From a virus: a stretch of 37,572 nucleotides of DNA. Within the stretch, counting starts at the first letter, position 1, and each line of letters starts with the position of its first letter. Shown here piece after piece: positions 28,284 to 36,996 of the stretch. Below the pieces are notes generated by a model, which searched no databases, was not told the origin of the DNA, and was given only the letters and a program-made list of their open reading frames with translations. The stretch is taken from the IMG/VR virus record IMGVR_UViG_3300009605_003067, positions 1-37,572 of that record; one strand, written 5' to 3'. The translations under genes and the position numbers were made by a program.

Positions 28284-28379
28284 TGCGTGTCGGACTTGCC
28301 TCACGTGTCGCCTCGCCATAAAACGCCTTGCGGCTCTAGTCGCCCTCATACCAGACTGAAGGGGCCTCTCCGACACGCA
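28284..28379 (+). ncRNA. Stem-closed structured leader RNA
   Basis: TGCGTGTCGGA (28284-28294) pairs perfectly over 11 bp with TCCGACACGCA (28369-28379). The 74-base interior can form smaller stems such as GCC-TTGC-GGC. The predicted transcription start coincides with the stem foot. No reading frame of note lies inside. Candidates are a riboswitch-like leader, an attenuator for the head operon, or a free small RNA. Confidence 0.55.
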
Positions 28380-28397
28380 TTTATTGTAGGTAGGGGT

Positions 28398-28565
28398 ATG
28401 CTGAACCTCACTCTCATTGTGAACTGTGCGGCGACGATAGGCTTGGCAGGCGCAGTCGTCTTGGGCGAGGAGACACTGGTGTCCATCGGACTGGCATATG
28501 TCTCCGGACTCTTGACCGCGTTCGCCAGTCGTTACCATGTAGCCCTTGAGTCGAACGGGTCTTAA
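28398..28565 (+). CDS. Small hydrophobic membrane protein
   Basis: ATG 28398 follows AGGTAGGGG and gives 55 residues; the frame is open upstream through the leader RNA but that part is not protein-like. MLNLTLIVNCAATIGLAGAVVLG and ETLVSIGLAYVSGLLTAFASRY are two membrane segments with a short turn, suggesting a helical hairpin. It could be a holin or an assembly factor. It is the first gene of the packaging operon. Confidence 0.6.
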   Translation: MLNLTLIVNCAATIGLAGAVVLGEETLVSIGLAYVSGLLTAFASRYHVALESNGS

Positions 28566-28597
28566 TGTAAGGGCTAAAATGCCACGCGAGGGTTAAC

Positions 28598-29053
28598 GTG
28601 GACACTATAAAAAAGACTCGGCGCAAAGGTGGACGCCCGAAGGGTAGTAAGGCGAAGGGATCGGGCGAGTGGAAGCCTGTGTTCCTGTCTGTCCTGCAGA
28701 CGATGCCAGTGGTGCGTATAGCGTGCCAGAAGGCGGGGATCTCTCGGTCGGAAGCGTACAAGGTGCGGTCGTCTGATCCAGAGTTTGCGCTGGCATGGCA
28801 ACAGGCGCTACAGGACGGCGTTGATATGATTGAGGCCACTCTTCATGCACGGGCGCGGAAGAGTGATACGGTTGCGGCCATCTTCCTGCTGAAGAACCTG
28901 CGACCTGAAGTCTACGGCGAGAATGTCAACGTGAACGTAAGTGGGTCGCTTTCCATCGAGGAAGTCAGTCAGGCGCGGGCCTCATTACATGCCAAGCTCA
29001 CCCAAATTGCCAGCACCGTCGCCCCCGGCGAGAGACGGATCACTGTCGAATGA
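28598..29053 (+). CDS. terS: Terminase small subunit
   Basis: GTG 28598 gives 151 residues. The N-terminus is basic (KKTRRKGGRPKGSKAKG). VFLSVLQTMPVVRIACQKAGISRSEAYKVRSSDPEFALAWQQALQDGVDMIEATLHARA is the helix-turn-helix plus oligomerisation helix found in many phage TerS proteins (VxxACxxAGISRxxxYxxRxxDPeFaxxWxxA). AIFLLKNLRPEVYGENV is a common continuation. It binds the packaging site and loads TerL. The large subunit gene starts inside its end. Confidence 0.85.
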   Translation: MDTIKKTRRKGGRPKGSKAKGSGEWKPVFLSVLQTMPVVRIACQKAGISRSEAYKVRSSDPEFALAWQQALQDGVDMIEATLHARARKSDTVAAIFLLKNLRPEVYGENVNVNVSGSLSIEEVSQARASLHAKLTQIASTVAPGERRITVE

Positions 29054-30455
29054 ATCACTGGCGGTACTGACGGCGGCTGACCAGAGTGTTACGCAAGAGA
29101 TCCTAGACAGTCTCACTCCAGCAGAGGCAGCCCTGCTTCGCTATGAGTGGAGGTTCTGGGCGCGACCAAACCAATTAGCTCCAGCAGGCGAATGGGGTAT
29201 CTGGTTACTGATGACTGGTCGAGGCTTTGGGAAGACCAGAGCGGGTTCGCAGTGGGTCATCGAACAGGCGCAACACCCGGGACATCGTATTGCCATCGTC
29301 GGTCGTATCCCTGCTGACTGTCGGGACGTCATGGTTAACGGCGAGTCCGGCATCTTGAGGTGCAGCCCTCCAGACTTCCGTCCGCTCTACGTGCCAAGTC
29401 AACGTCTCTTGAAATGGCCGAACGGGTCAGAGGCGAAACTGTTCTCCAGTGAGAAGCCTGCCGACTTACGTGGCCCAAACTTCCACTGTGCATGGATTGA
29501 TGAGTTGGCGAAGTATGACCAAGCACAAGAGACATGGGACACACTGGTCATGGCGGTGCGTCTCCCAGACGAGCCGCGCATCGTGGTAACGACTACGCCT
29601 CGGCCCATCCCTGTCATCAAACGATTAATGGACGACCCGGCTACCCACATCACGCATGGTTCCATTTATGACAATCGCACAAACCTAAGCGCCAAGTTCT
29701 TTGAACGTCTCATCAAACGGTATGAGGGAACCTATCTTGGTCGACAGGAACTAGAAGGACTCCTTATAACGGATCGTCCCGGGGCGCTGTGGGCGCGGTC
29801 GACCTTAGAGAACCAGCGGGTGTCTGTTGCGCCAGAGGAACTGTCTCGTATCGTCGTGGCGATTGACCCACCGGCAACCGCATCTGAGGATAGCTCCGAA
29901 GCGGGCGTCGTGGTTGTTGGTCGTGCGAGTGACGGAACGTCCTACGTCTTGGCTGATGGCAGTCTGCATGGCACGCCAGATGAATGGGGTCGACAGGCTG
30001 TGAGGCTGTATGACCAGTTTGAGGCAAACCAGATTGTGGGTGAGGTGAACAACGGGGGCGACATGGTGGGCTTCACTGTGCGGGAGTGTGCCAAGGCCCT
30101 ACATCGTGATGGTGAACGCGAGACCAGCGCAGTGCCATACGTGCCAGTGCGTGCTAGTCGCGGCAAGCTCACCAGAGCCGAGCCTGTGTCTGCTCTGTAT
30201 ACCCAAGGGCGAGTGAAGCATGTCGGCGTCTATCCAGAACTGGAAGACCAATTGACCTCATGGTTGCCGGGAGAACAATCGCCCGATCGCTTGGATGCAC
30301 TGGTGTGGGCGTTGACATCGTTGGTCATCTACAGCGGTGATGACATCGAGACATGGGGTGGCGCTGACACCGCGTCCGAATCGAGCGAACACGTTCGGGA
30401 TGTTGTGAAACATGAAGGGTCATGGTTTCCGTCTGGTGTCTCGTCTCGATGGTGA
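28989..30455 (+). CDS. terL: Terminase large subunit
   Basis: ATG 28989 overlaps terS by 65 bases and gives 488 residues; 28941 is an upstream alternative. The ATPase has WLLMTGRGFGKTRAGS with Walker A at 77-83, CAWIDELAKY with Walker B acids D171/E172, and VVTTTPRP as coupling motif III. The RNase H-like nuclease has VVAIDPPATASEDSSEAG (first Asp), VGEVNNGGDM and DRLDALVWAL (last Asp). It drives DNA into the prohead and cuts it. Sequence type is close to the large Terminase_6 family of HK97-like and transducing phages. Confidence 0.95.
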   Translation: MPSSPKLPAPSPPARDGSLSNESLAVLTAADQSVTQEILDSLTPAEAALLRYEWRFWARPNQLAPAGEWGIWLLMTGRGFGKTRAGSQWVIEQAQHPGHRIAIVGRIPADCRDVMVNGESGILRCSPPDFRPLYVPSQRLLKWPNGSEAKLFSSEKPADLRGPNFHCAWIDELAKYDQAQETWDTLVMAVRLPDEPRIVVTTTPRPIPVIKRLMDDPATHITHGSIYDNRTNLSAKFFERLIKRYEGTYLGRQELEGLLITDRPGALWARSTLENQRVSVAPEELSRIVVAIDPPATASEDSSEAGVVVVGRASDGTSYVLADGSLHGTPDEWGRQAVRLYDQFEANQIVGEVNNGGDMVGFTVRECAKALHRDGERETSAVPYVPVRASRGKLTRAEPVSALYTQGRVKHVGVYPELEDQLTSWLPGEQSPDRLDALVWALTSLVIYSGDDIETWGGADTASESSEHVRDVVKHEGSWFPSGVSSRW

Positions 30456-30499
30456 TGTCTTGGGTTGCGTCGTCCTAGACATTCTGCCATAGTCACGCT

Positions 30500-32914
30500 A
30501 TGCAACCACAGTCCCCATCTTTTGGCCAGCGTCTGTCTGTCGCGGCTAAAGCACTGGTTGGAATCTTTTCCGATGAGAGCGCGAGACAGGCGCACGGAAT
30601 GCTTGGTGGCATCTTCAACGGAAGCGCTGGTGATCCCCCTTACCGTGGGGCGTCAAGCATCCTGTCGGCCTATTCAACAATGCCGTGGCTTCGGGCTGTT
30701 GCCCAACGAGTCGCTACGTCCGTCTCCGCATCGACAACACAGTGGCGACTGTATGCGCCGTCATCAGGGCGGCGGAATGACGTGCGGGTCATACAGCGGT
30801 CGGGAGACTCGACGGCGCGTCGAGACATGATTCGGAAGGCCAACGCTGACCTCGTTGAGGTCGATAGCCATATCCTGCTCGATGCCTTGAACAAGGCGAA
30901 CAGTTACATGGTGGGCCAGTCGTTGTTTAAGCTCACCCAGTTGCACCTCGATCTCGTTGGTGAGTCGTTCTGGATAAAAGAGCGGAACGCTTTTGGAGCT
31001 CCTGTTGAGTTTTGGCCTGTTCCTCCCGACTGGATAGAAGCAACACCCACACCAGAGAGTCGGTCGTATCGTGTGAGCTTTGGCGCATGGCAGGGGACAA
31101 TACCGGAAACAGAGATTCTCTGGATGGCTGACCTTGACCCGTCGAACCCGTACGGCAGAGGCACCGGCATGGCCCGTTCACTGTCTGATGAGTTAGAGAC
31201 CGATGAGTATGCCGCGAAGCATACGCGCCAATTGTTCTTTAACCGCGCACGACCAGACATGATTATCTGGCCGAAGTCTCAAGGTGCTCACGATGTTGGT
31301 CTGCAACAGGATCAGGTCAGGCGATTAGAGGAACGCTGGCTTGATGGGCATCAAGGTTTCTGGCGAGCGTTCAAGCCGTTCTTCGTTGGGCGAGAGATTC
31401 AGGTCCATGAGGTGAATCAGTCGCTACAGGAATTGCAGCTGGTCGAGCTTCGCAAGCATGAACGGGACACGATTGTACAGGTCTTCGGTATACCGCCTGA
31501 ACTGCTAGGCATCCTTAACAATTCCAACAGGGCCACGATTGAGTCTGCGGACTATCTCTTCAGCCGATGGGTCGTAACGCCGCGTTTGGAATTTCTGCGT
31601 TCACAATTACAAGAACGGTTGGTGCCTGAGTATGACGAGCGATTGGTCTTGGACTTTGTGTCTCCAGTGCAGGAAGACCGCGAGCATATGCTGGAAGCGG
31701 CGAAGGCTGCGCCATGGGCCATGAAGGTTGATGAGTGGAGAACGTTGCAAGGCCAAGAGACGTTAGACGATGACGCTGGTCAGGTGCACATGATGCCGCT
31801 CAATCTGATTCCAGTGCGTTCCCCTAGCGTGCCTCCAGCGCCTGTACCTGCGACAGTAGCGGGTGAGACGCCCCCGGAAGGGGATGTAATCACTGACGCA
31901 TGGCGAGACGATCTGACGGTCTTAAAGGATGCCGGTGATGGTGAAGCCGTTGGGCAAGTGCAACGTGAGATTGCGGACAACATCGACGGCCTGTCTGGTG
32001 TCTGGGGTGATTTGGCTGAACAGGAACCCAAGCTCGCCCGTATGGTCGGTCGCCATATTCGTGGATTAAGCGAGCGGGTCAGCGCCGATGACCTGTCGTC
32101 GATTGCAACTGGGCCGCAGCTGGAACAGATGCTGGACTTCGAAGGCTGGATTCGGGAACTCGATGATGCGATGCGGCCGTATTGGAAACAGGGCTGGTGG
32201 ACGGGAGCAGAGTTCTCAGCAACGGATCTTGGCATCACGCTCCAGACCAGTGCTCATGCACCGATCGCCAAGCAGGAGTTGCCTGCGCCGACGATTACAC
32301 CAGTTGTGCCAGCCTTTGATTTTAACGTGATGAATCCGTATGCGGTGAACTGGGTGCAGACGCACGGCGCACAGTTTATCCAGCAGGTCGGTGATGCAAC
32401 CAAGGCGGCGATTCGGAGTTCGGTAGCGGACGCTGTAAAGATGGGCCTAAGCGTTAAAGCGGAAGCGCGGGAACTGTTGAAGCTCCAGATAGGTCTCACC
32501 ACAGAACAACGCACCTCTATCTGGCATTATCGACAGCGGTTGATGTCGACCAAGCCGCACCTGACGCCTGCTCAACGCATCGCAGACATTAAGCGGTATC
32601 GAGACTCTAAGGTTAAGCTACGGGCCATGACCATTGCTCGCACCGAACTGGCGTTTGCTAGCTCGGAAGGGCAGGAAGCGATTTGGGGCGAAGCGGCCAA
32701 GCAACAACTCCTAGACCTTGGCAGCATGAGCCGCGACTGGATTGGCTCGATTGACAAAAGCACCTGTCCCATTTGTCGCAATCTACACTACCAACAGCCT
32801 GTGCCGTTTGAGAAGTCCTTCACGGTAGGCATGCGTAGCTTTAAGAATGCACCCGCGCATCCAAACTGTCGATGCACCGTAGCGTTGACCAAGACCAAGA
32901 CACCGAAAGCCTGA
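30500..32914 (+). CDS. Portal protein fused to Mu gpF-like minor head domain
   Basis: ATG 30500 gives 804 residues, about twice a normal portal. Residues about 30-430 are an HK97-type portal: GASSILSAYSTMPWLRAVAQRVATSVS, DLDPSNPYGRGTGMARSLSDELETDEYAAKH, IQVHEVNQSLQELQLVELRKHERDTIVQVFGIPPELLGI and NRATIESADYLF. The C-terminal part (about 600-804) is a phage Mu gpF-like head domain ending MTIARTELAFASSEGQEAIWG, STCPICRNLHYQQPVPF and FKNAPAHPNCRCTVAL. Such fusions occur in some phages. No Shine-Dalgarno precedes the ATG and a CATAGT sits 7 bases before it, so initiation may be leaderless. Confidence 0.92.
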   Translation: MQPQSPSFGQRLSVAAKALVGIFSDESARQAHGMLGGIFNGSAGDPPYRGASSILSAYSTMPWLRAVAQRVATSVSASTTQWRLYAPSSGRRNDVRVIQRSGDSTARRDMIRKANADLVEVDSHILLDALNKANSYMVGQSLFKLTQLHLDLVGESFWIKERNAFGAPVEFWPVPPDWIEATPTPESRSYRVSFGAWQGTIPETEILWMADLDPSNPYGRGTGMARSLSDELETDEYAAKHTRQLFFNRARPDMIIWPKSQGAHDVGLQQDQVRRLEERWLDGHQGFWRAFKPFFVGREIQVHEVNQSLQELQLVELRKHERDTIVQVFGIPPELLGILNNSNRATIESADYLFSRWVVTPRLEFLRSQLQERLVPEYDERLVLDFVSPVQEDREHMLEAAKAAPWAMKVDEWRTLQGQETLDDDAGQVHMMPLNLIPVRSPSVPPAPVPATVAGETPPEGDVITDAWRDDLTVLKDAGDGEAVGQVQREIADNIDGLSGVWGDLAEQEPKLARMVGRHIRGLSERVSADDLSSIATGPQLEQMLDFEGWIRELDDAMRPYWKQGWWTGAEFSATDLGITLQTSAHAPIAKQELPAPTITPVVPAFDFNVMNPYAVNWVQTHGAQFIQQVGDATKAAIRSSVADAVKMGLSVKAEARELLKLQIGLTTEQRTSIWHYRQRLMSTKPHLTPAQRIADIKRYRDSKVKLRAMTIARTELAFASSEGQEAIWGEAAKQQLLDLGSMSRDWIGSIDKSTCPICRNLHYQQPVPFEKSFTVGMRSFKNAPAHPNCRCTVALTKTKTPKA

Positions 32915-32936
32915 CCCACACACAAGGAGGACGTTG

Positions 32937-33194
32937 ATGGGATGGATCACACTAGGGATGAAGATGTTGCCGTATATCGTCGAGGCGGTGCAATGGGTTG
33001 AGAAGTTCATCACGACCAAGGGTCAATACAAGCAGGATGCCGCCGTCTATCTCGTGAAGAGCGTGCTCGGCATTGCAGAAATTGGAACGGCAAAAGACCT
33101 CTTGGATGACGACGAGGTTGAGGCTGCAACCCGCAAAGTGATCGACGCGGTGGTGGCACTCCAGAACGTCGTGGCAAAGAAGCACGGTGAGTAA
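32937..33194 (+). CDS. Small helical head-region protein
   Basis: ATG 32937 follows AAGGAGGACGTTG and gives 85 residues. GWITLGMKMLPYIVEAVQWVEKFITTKGQYKQDAAVYLVKSVLGIAEIGTAKDLLDDDEVEAATRKVIDAVVALQNVV is nearly all helix. Proteins of this type appear between phage head genes, sometimes near lysis genes, and have no known role. It overlaps the next gene by 8 bases. Confidence 0.65.
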   Translation: MGWITLGMKMLPYIVEAVQWVEKFITTKGQYKQDAAVYLVKSVLGIAEIGTAKDLLDDDEVEAATRKVIDAVVALQNVVAKKHGE

Positions 33195-33864
33195 ACCTGT
33201 CCGTCCCTTCACGTTAAGTCCACACAACAGTCATGCGGTTATCCGTGACGGTCGTATCGTCGTGGAACCCAAGCGGCGTCGAGTCGTTATCACTGGTGCT
33301 GGCAATTCATTGCGTCTCATCCCGTGGAACGACGAGTCGTGGGAGATATGGGGCATCAATAATTTCTGGAACGCTATGCGTGATCCCGAGGGACGATTGC
33401 GCGCCGACCGATGGTTTGAACTGCATCCCCCAACCGAAGACATTCAAGACCCACATGACATGAATTGGCTGCGGGACTGCCCAGTGCCAATTTATACGAC
33501 CGAACCATTCCCAGAGAATCCACGCGCCGTCGTGTTCCCCGTTGATGACCTTGCGAAACATTACCGAGACTATTTCTCCTGCACGTTTGCCTACCAGATT
33601 GCCTTGGCTATCGCTGAGGACTTTCAAGAGATTGCGGTGCATGGCCTAGAACTAGCGTACGGCACGCAGCGAGAAGCGACAGTGGAACGGGCGTGCGTTG
33701 ACTGGTGGCTCGGCTATGCAGAAGGACGCGGGATGAAGGTTACAGTTCCCGAAGGCGACCATGTGATTACACACTGGTCGAGATATGGATTTGATTATTG
33801 GCGAGAGGCCAAGCTGGTCGAGCAATACGTTGGGTCGTTAATAGGCAGGAAAATTGCAGAGTAG
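33187..33864 (+). CDS. Conserved phage protein with Rossmann-like fold
   Basis: GTG 33187 overlaps the previous gene and gives 225 residues. RRVVITGAGNSLRLIPWNDESWEIWGINNFWN followed by DRWFELHPPTEDIQD, PVPIYTTEPFPENPRAVVFPVDDL, FSCTFAYQIALAIAEDFQEIAVHGLEL and ERACVDWWLGYAEGRGMKVTVPEGD is a pattern of phage proteins sitting near portal and capsid genes. The fold looks like a nucleotide-binding or glycosyltransferase-like Rossmann domain (related to DUF115-type proteins), but no catalytic residues can be named. Its retention in a head module suggests a role in assembly or capsid decoration. Confidence 0.6.
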   Translation: MSKPVRPFTLSPHNSHAVIRDGRIVVEPKRRRVVITGAGNSLRLIPWNDESWEIWGINNFWNAMRDPEGRLRADRWFELHPPTEDIQDPHDMNWLRDCPVPIYTTEPFPENPRAVVFPVDDLAKHYRDYFSCTFAYQIALAIAEDFQEIAVHGLELAYGTQREATVERACVDWWLGYAEGRGMKVTVPEGDHVITHWSRYGFDYWREAKLVEQYVGSLIGRKIAE

Positions 33865-33990
33865 CTATGGACAAGGCCGACCAAACGTGTCATGGTGCGA
33901 TTGGGTCGGTGTGGTGGTGGAGTTAGGGCGGGTCGCGTAACGTTACCTCCTGCGGAACGCGCCCGTCCTCTCCTGTTGAACGGAGCCACA

Positions 33991-35649
33991 ATGACAGAAC
34001 CAGATTTTGTAAAACAGACCGAAGACATCAGCACGTGGCGAACACAGGTAGCGTCTGGCAACGCGCCGGACGATGCCGTTGTGCGGAAACAGTTTGTCAG
34101 CGATGTTGAGGTGCATGATGACCGCACCGTAAAGTTTGTCATCACAACTGGTGACGCCGATCGGGAAAAGGACATCATAGATCCTGCCGGATGGGACGTT
34201 CGTGGGTATCTCAAGAACCCCGTGGTTCTGTTTGCCCATGATTATGATTCCCTTCCAGTTGCTCGCACCGTGAGTCTGGAACAACAAGGCGACAAGCTGA
34301 TTGCGGTCGCTGAGTTTGCCAGTCCTGAATTGAATCCCATGGCAGAGCAGGTCTACCAGATGCTGCGGCAGGGATTTCTGAAAGGTGCATCGGTGGGGTT
34401 TAGACCACTGGCGTTCACCTATAACGAGACGCGCGGCGGCGTGGACTTTGCCAAGCAGGAGCTCTTAGAGTTTTCCGTTGTTCCTATTCCGGCGAACGCT
34501 CAAGCGTTGATGGCTGCTGGCATGACCAATGACGCCGATGTCTCGCAGTGGACACAATGGGCGAAGACGGTCCTGTTGGCGCTTGACCCAGACGCCATCA
34601 ACACCAAAGCTCCCATTAGTGACCAGCTTGACGATTTCCTTGATGTTATTCGGAAGATGATGAACGACATCAAAGTCTCGGTGAAAGAAACGATTCGGAA
34701 CGTAGACGAGTTCCAAAACTCGTTTCAGTATTCCTCTCCAGCACGAGCGATGCCAACGCCGCCCGATTGGTCTACGCTCGACGTTAAGGGCATTTCTCCG
34801 AAGAATGTGTCGGAAGAGACTGCGCCAATGGAGGAATCATGGAGCAAGCCATCGCTTGGTGACTTCTCGGATAAGCCGTGGGGCGACCTGTCATCTGGAG
34901 AGCGTCGCAAGATTGCTGGACACTTCGCATGGGCAACGGCGGCTGCACCAGACACGTTTGGTGATATGAAGCTCCCGCATCATCGCGCCAGTGATGGGTA
35001 TGTTGTGTGGCGCGGTGTGGTTGCTGCGTCTGGTCGTCTTGACCAAACAGACTTTCCATCTGATGACATGGGCGCAGTCAAGAAACATTTGGCGGCCCAC
35101 TTCCGTGAGTTCGATCGGGAAGCGCCGTGGGAACGAGACGCTAGCGGCTGGTCAGCCTTTGTCAAAGCTCGCAATAGGCGAACGCTCAAGCGTGGCGAGC
35201 CGTTGCACGACAACGACATTGCCAGCTTGCTGGATGACTACGGGTTTGAGGATGAGGCGATTGTCATGGTGTTACCACCAGCAAACGCTATACAGTCCGC
35301 TTCAAACGAGGATGAGCTAGTTAAGGCTTCGGACAATGCGTCAGGTGAGGTCTTGGACTCTATTCTTGAATCCGTTAAACTTGTCCATGAGCAAGTCCAA
35401 CACTTGAGCGATCGGGTTGAGTCGCAGGAAGCGCAATCCGGCGAGATGGTTTTGGAAATGGACGACGCTGGTGGCTTCATGGTAATGGATCACTCAGAGG
35501 AACGTGCTGTAGCCGACGACCTGTCGGTCGATGTGAATCCGGCTGACTTGTCGCATGCCTTGCGCGATGCAATGCACGAAACAGTGAGCGCGGTCGTGGG
35601 CGCGGAAATCCGGTCTGCGGTTAATGCAATGCGTGGTCGTCTCGACTGA
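33991..35649 (+). CDS. HK97-type prohead protease with long C-terminal (scaffold-like) extension
   Basis: The start is probably ATG 33991 (GGAGCCACA before it), giving 552 residues; the track upstream is open to 33892. The N-terminal 190 residues are an HK97 maturation protease: VKFVITTGDADREKDIIDPAGWDV, VVLFAHDYDSLPVAR with catalytic H83, and GFLKGASVGFRP with S134, then EFSVVPIPANAQAL. A middle domain (LSSGERRKIAGHFAWATAAAPDTFGDMKLPHH, VVWRGVVAASGRL) accompanies protease domains in many phages. The C-terminus has a coiled coil (LESVKLVHEQVQHLSDRVESQEA), suggesting a built-in scaffold removed by self-cleavage. The capsid gene follows. Confidence 0.9.
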   Translation: MTEPDFVKQTEDISTWRTQVASGNAPDDAVVRKQFVSDVEVHDDRTVKFVITTGDADREKDIIDPAGWDVRGYLKNPVVLFAHDYDSLPVARTVSLEQQGDKLIAVAEFASPELNPMAEQVYQMLRQGFLKGASVGFRPLAFTYNETRGGVDFAKQELLEFSVVPIPANAQALMAAGMTNDADVSQWTQWAKTVLLALDPDAINTKAPISDQLDDFLDVIRKMMNDIKVSVKETIRNVDEFQNSFQYSSPARAMPTPPDWSTLDVKGISPKNVSEETAPMEESWSKPSLGDFSDKPWGDLSSGERRKIAGHFAWATAAAPDTFGDMKLPHHRASDGYVVWRGVVAASGRLDQTDFPSDDMGAVKKHLAAHFREFDREAPWERDASGWSAFVKARNRRTLKRGEPLHDNDIASLLDDYGFEDEAIVMVLPPANAIQSASNEDELVKASDNASGEVLDSILESVKLVHEQVQHLSDRVESQEAQSGEMVLEMDDAGGFMVMDHSEERAVADDLSVDVNPADLSHALRDAMHETVSAVVGAEIRSAVNAMRGRLD

Positions 35650-35673
35650 AGCGGACTGTTAGGAGAACATCAC

Positions 35674-36939
35674 ATGAGTAAAGGGATGACGAGGGAACAA
35701 CTCGCAGACTTCGTGAAGGAAACTTCTGTCCCGTTGATCAAGGATCAGCTTGGCAGCGAGATTTCACAGGTTGTGCGTGAGAACGTAGAAAAGATGGCGT
35801 CGGACCCAAACGGTCCGTGGGCAAGCAAGTGGTCTGATCGCTTGGTTGAACAGAAAGCGTCAACACCAACACGCGAGAAGGGTGCGGCGTTTGGTCGCGT
35901 CGTTCGTGCGATGGCCGCAGCCAAGATGAACAAGATGGGGTCGGAAGGCACTGTCGAGGTTCTTCGGGGTTGGGGCGATACCGATCTAGCGGATGCGCTG
36001 GCGGACGCTCGTTCCAAAGCGTTGGCCGCTGGTGATGCGACTGCTGGTGGCTTCCTCGTGCCGACACAGTTCAGCAACGAGGTCATCGAACTCTTGCGTG
36101 CACAGTCTGTCGTGAGACGACTTGGCGCGAGAACGGTGCAGATGCCAACCGGTACACTGAAGTATCCGAAGATCGCCACTGGCGCATCGGCGGCCTACAT
36201 CGGTGAGAACGTCAACATCGGTAAGTCAGAAGAGACGTTCGGTCAACTGACACTAACGTTCAAGAAGCTGGCAGTCCTCACGCCTATCAGTAACGACTTG
36301 CTTCGCTATAGCAGTCCATCGGCTGATGCGATTGTGCGAGACGACCTTGTGTCGTCGATGGCTACCAAGGAGGACTCGACGTTCATCCGTGGTGCTGGCA
36401 CAGACGCGACTCCGAAGGGTCTGCTGAACTGGTGTGTCGCTGACCAGAAGATTGCGGCGTCGGCTGCATCGCTGGCGAACATCACTGACAATCTTGGTCA
36501 GTTGGTCGTCAAGCTCAAGAACGCCGACATCCCGATGATTACACCGGGGTGGATCATGGCACCGAGAACAGAACAAAGCCTTGCCACCATTCAGAACGCG
36601 AACGGTGTGTTCGCGTTCCGTGATGAGGTTATCGCTGGCACGTTGTGGGGTTGGCCGATTGGCACCACGACCAACGTGCCAATCACACTCGACACGACTG
36701 GCGCGGGAAATGATGACGAGTCAGAAATCTACCTCGTCGATTTCTCGCAAGTCCTGATCGGTGAGTCGCAGAGCCTGCTTGTTGATTCATCGCAGGAAGC
36801 GGCGTATCACGATGGGTCGAACGTCCAAGCGGCGTTTAGCCTTGACCAAACTGTTGTGCGGGCAATTGCCGAACACGACCTTGGCATGCGGCATGACAAG
36901 GCTGTGGCAATGCTGACCGGCGTAACTTGGGCACCATAG
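35674..36939 (+). CDS. HK97-fold major capsid protein
   Basis: ATG 35674 follows TTAGGAGAAC, giving 421 residues. Residues 1-120 are a helical, charged delta-domain-like region. From about 125 come GDATAGGFLVPTQFSNEVIELLRAQSVVRRLGARTVQMPTGTLKYPKIATGASAAYIGENVNIGKSEETFGQLTLTFKKLAVLTPISNDLLRYSS in sequence order, then FIRGAGTDATPKGLLNW, the HK97 core. The end DLGMRHDKAVAMLTGVTWAP is a typical capsid finish. It assembles the icosahedral shell with the protease and portal encoded upstream. Confidence 0.95.
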   Translation: MSKGMTREQLADFVKETSVPLIKDQLGSEISQVVRENVEKMASDPNGPWASKWSDRLVEQKASTPTREKGAAFGRVVRAMAAAKMNKMGSEGTVEVLRGWGDTDLADALADARSKALAAGDATAGGFLVPTQFSNEVIELLRAQSVVRRLGARTVQMPTGTLKYPKIATGASAAYIGENVNIGKSEETFGQLTLTFKKLAVLTPISNDLLRYSSPSADAIVRDDLVSSMATKEDSTFIRGAGTDATPKGLLNWCVADQKIAASAASLANITDNLGQLVVKLKNADIPMITPGWIMAPRTEQSLATIQNANGVFAFRDEVIAGTLWGWPIGTTTNVPITLDTTGAGNDDESEIYLVDFSQVLIGESQSLLVDSSQEAAYHDGSNVQAAFSLDQTVVRAIAEHDLGMRHDKAVAMLTGVTWAP

Positions 36940-36996
36940 GATGAGCGGCCTGTATAGCGTTTCGCTTGGGTCTGGTGAGTAAAGCGAGGACATCAC

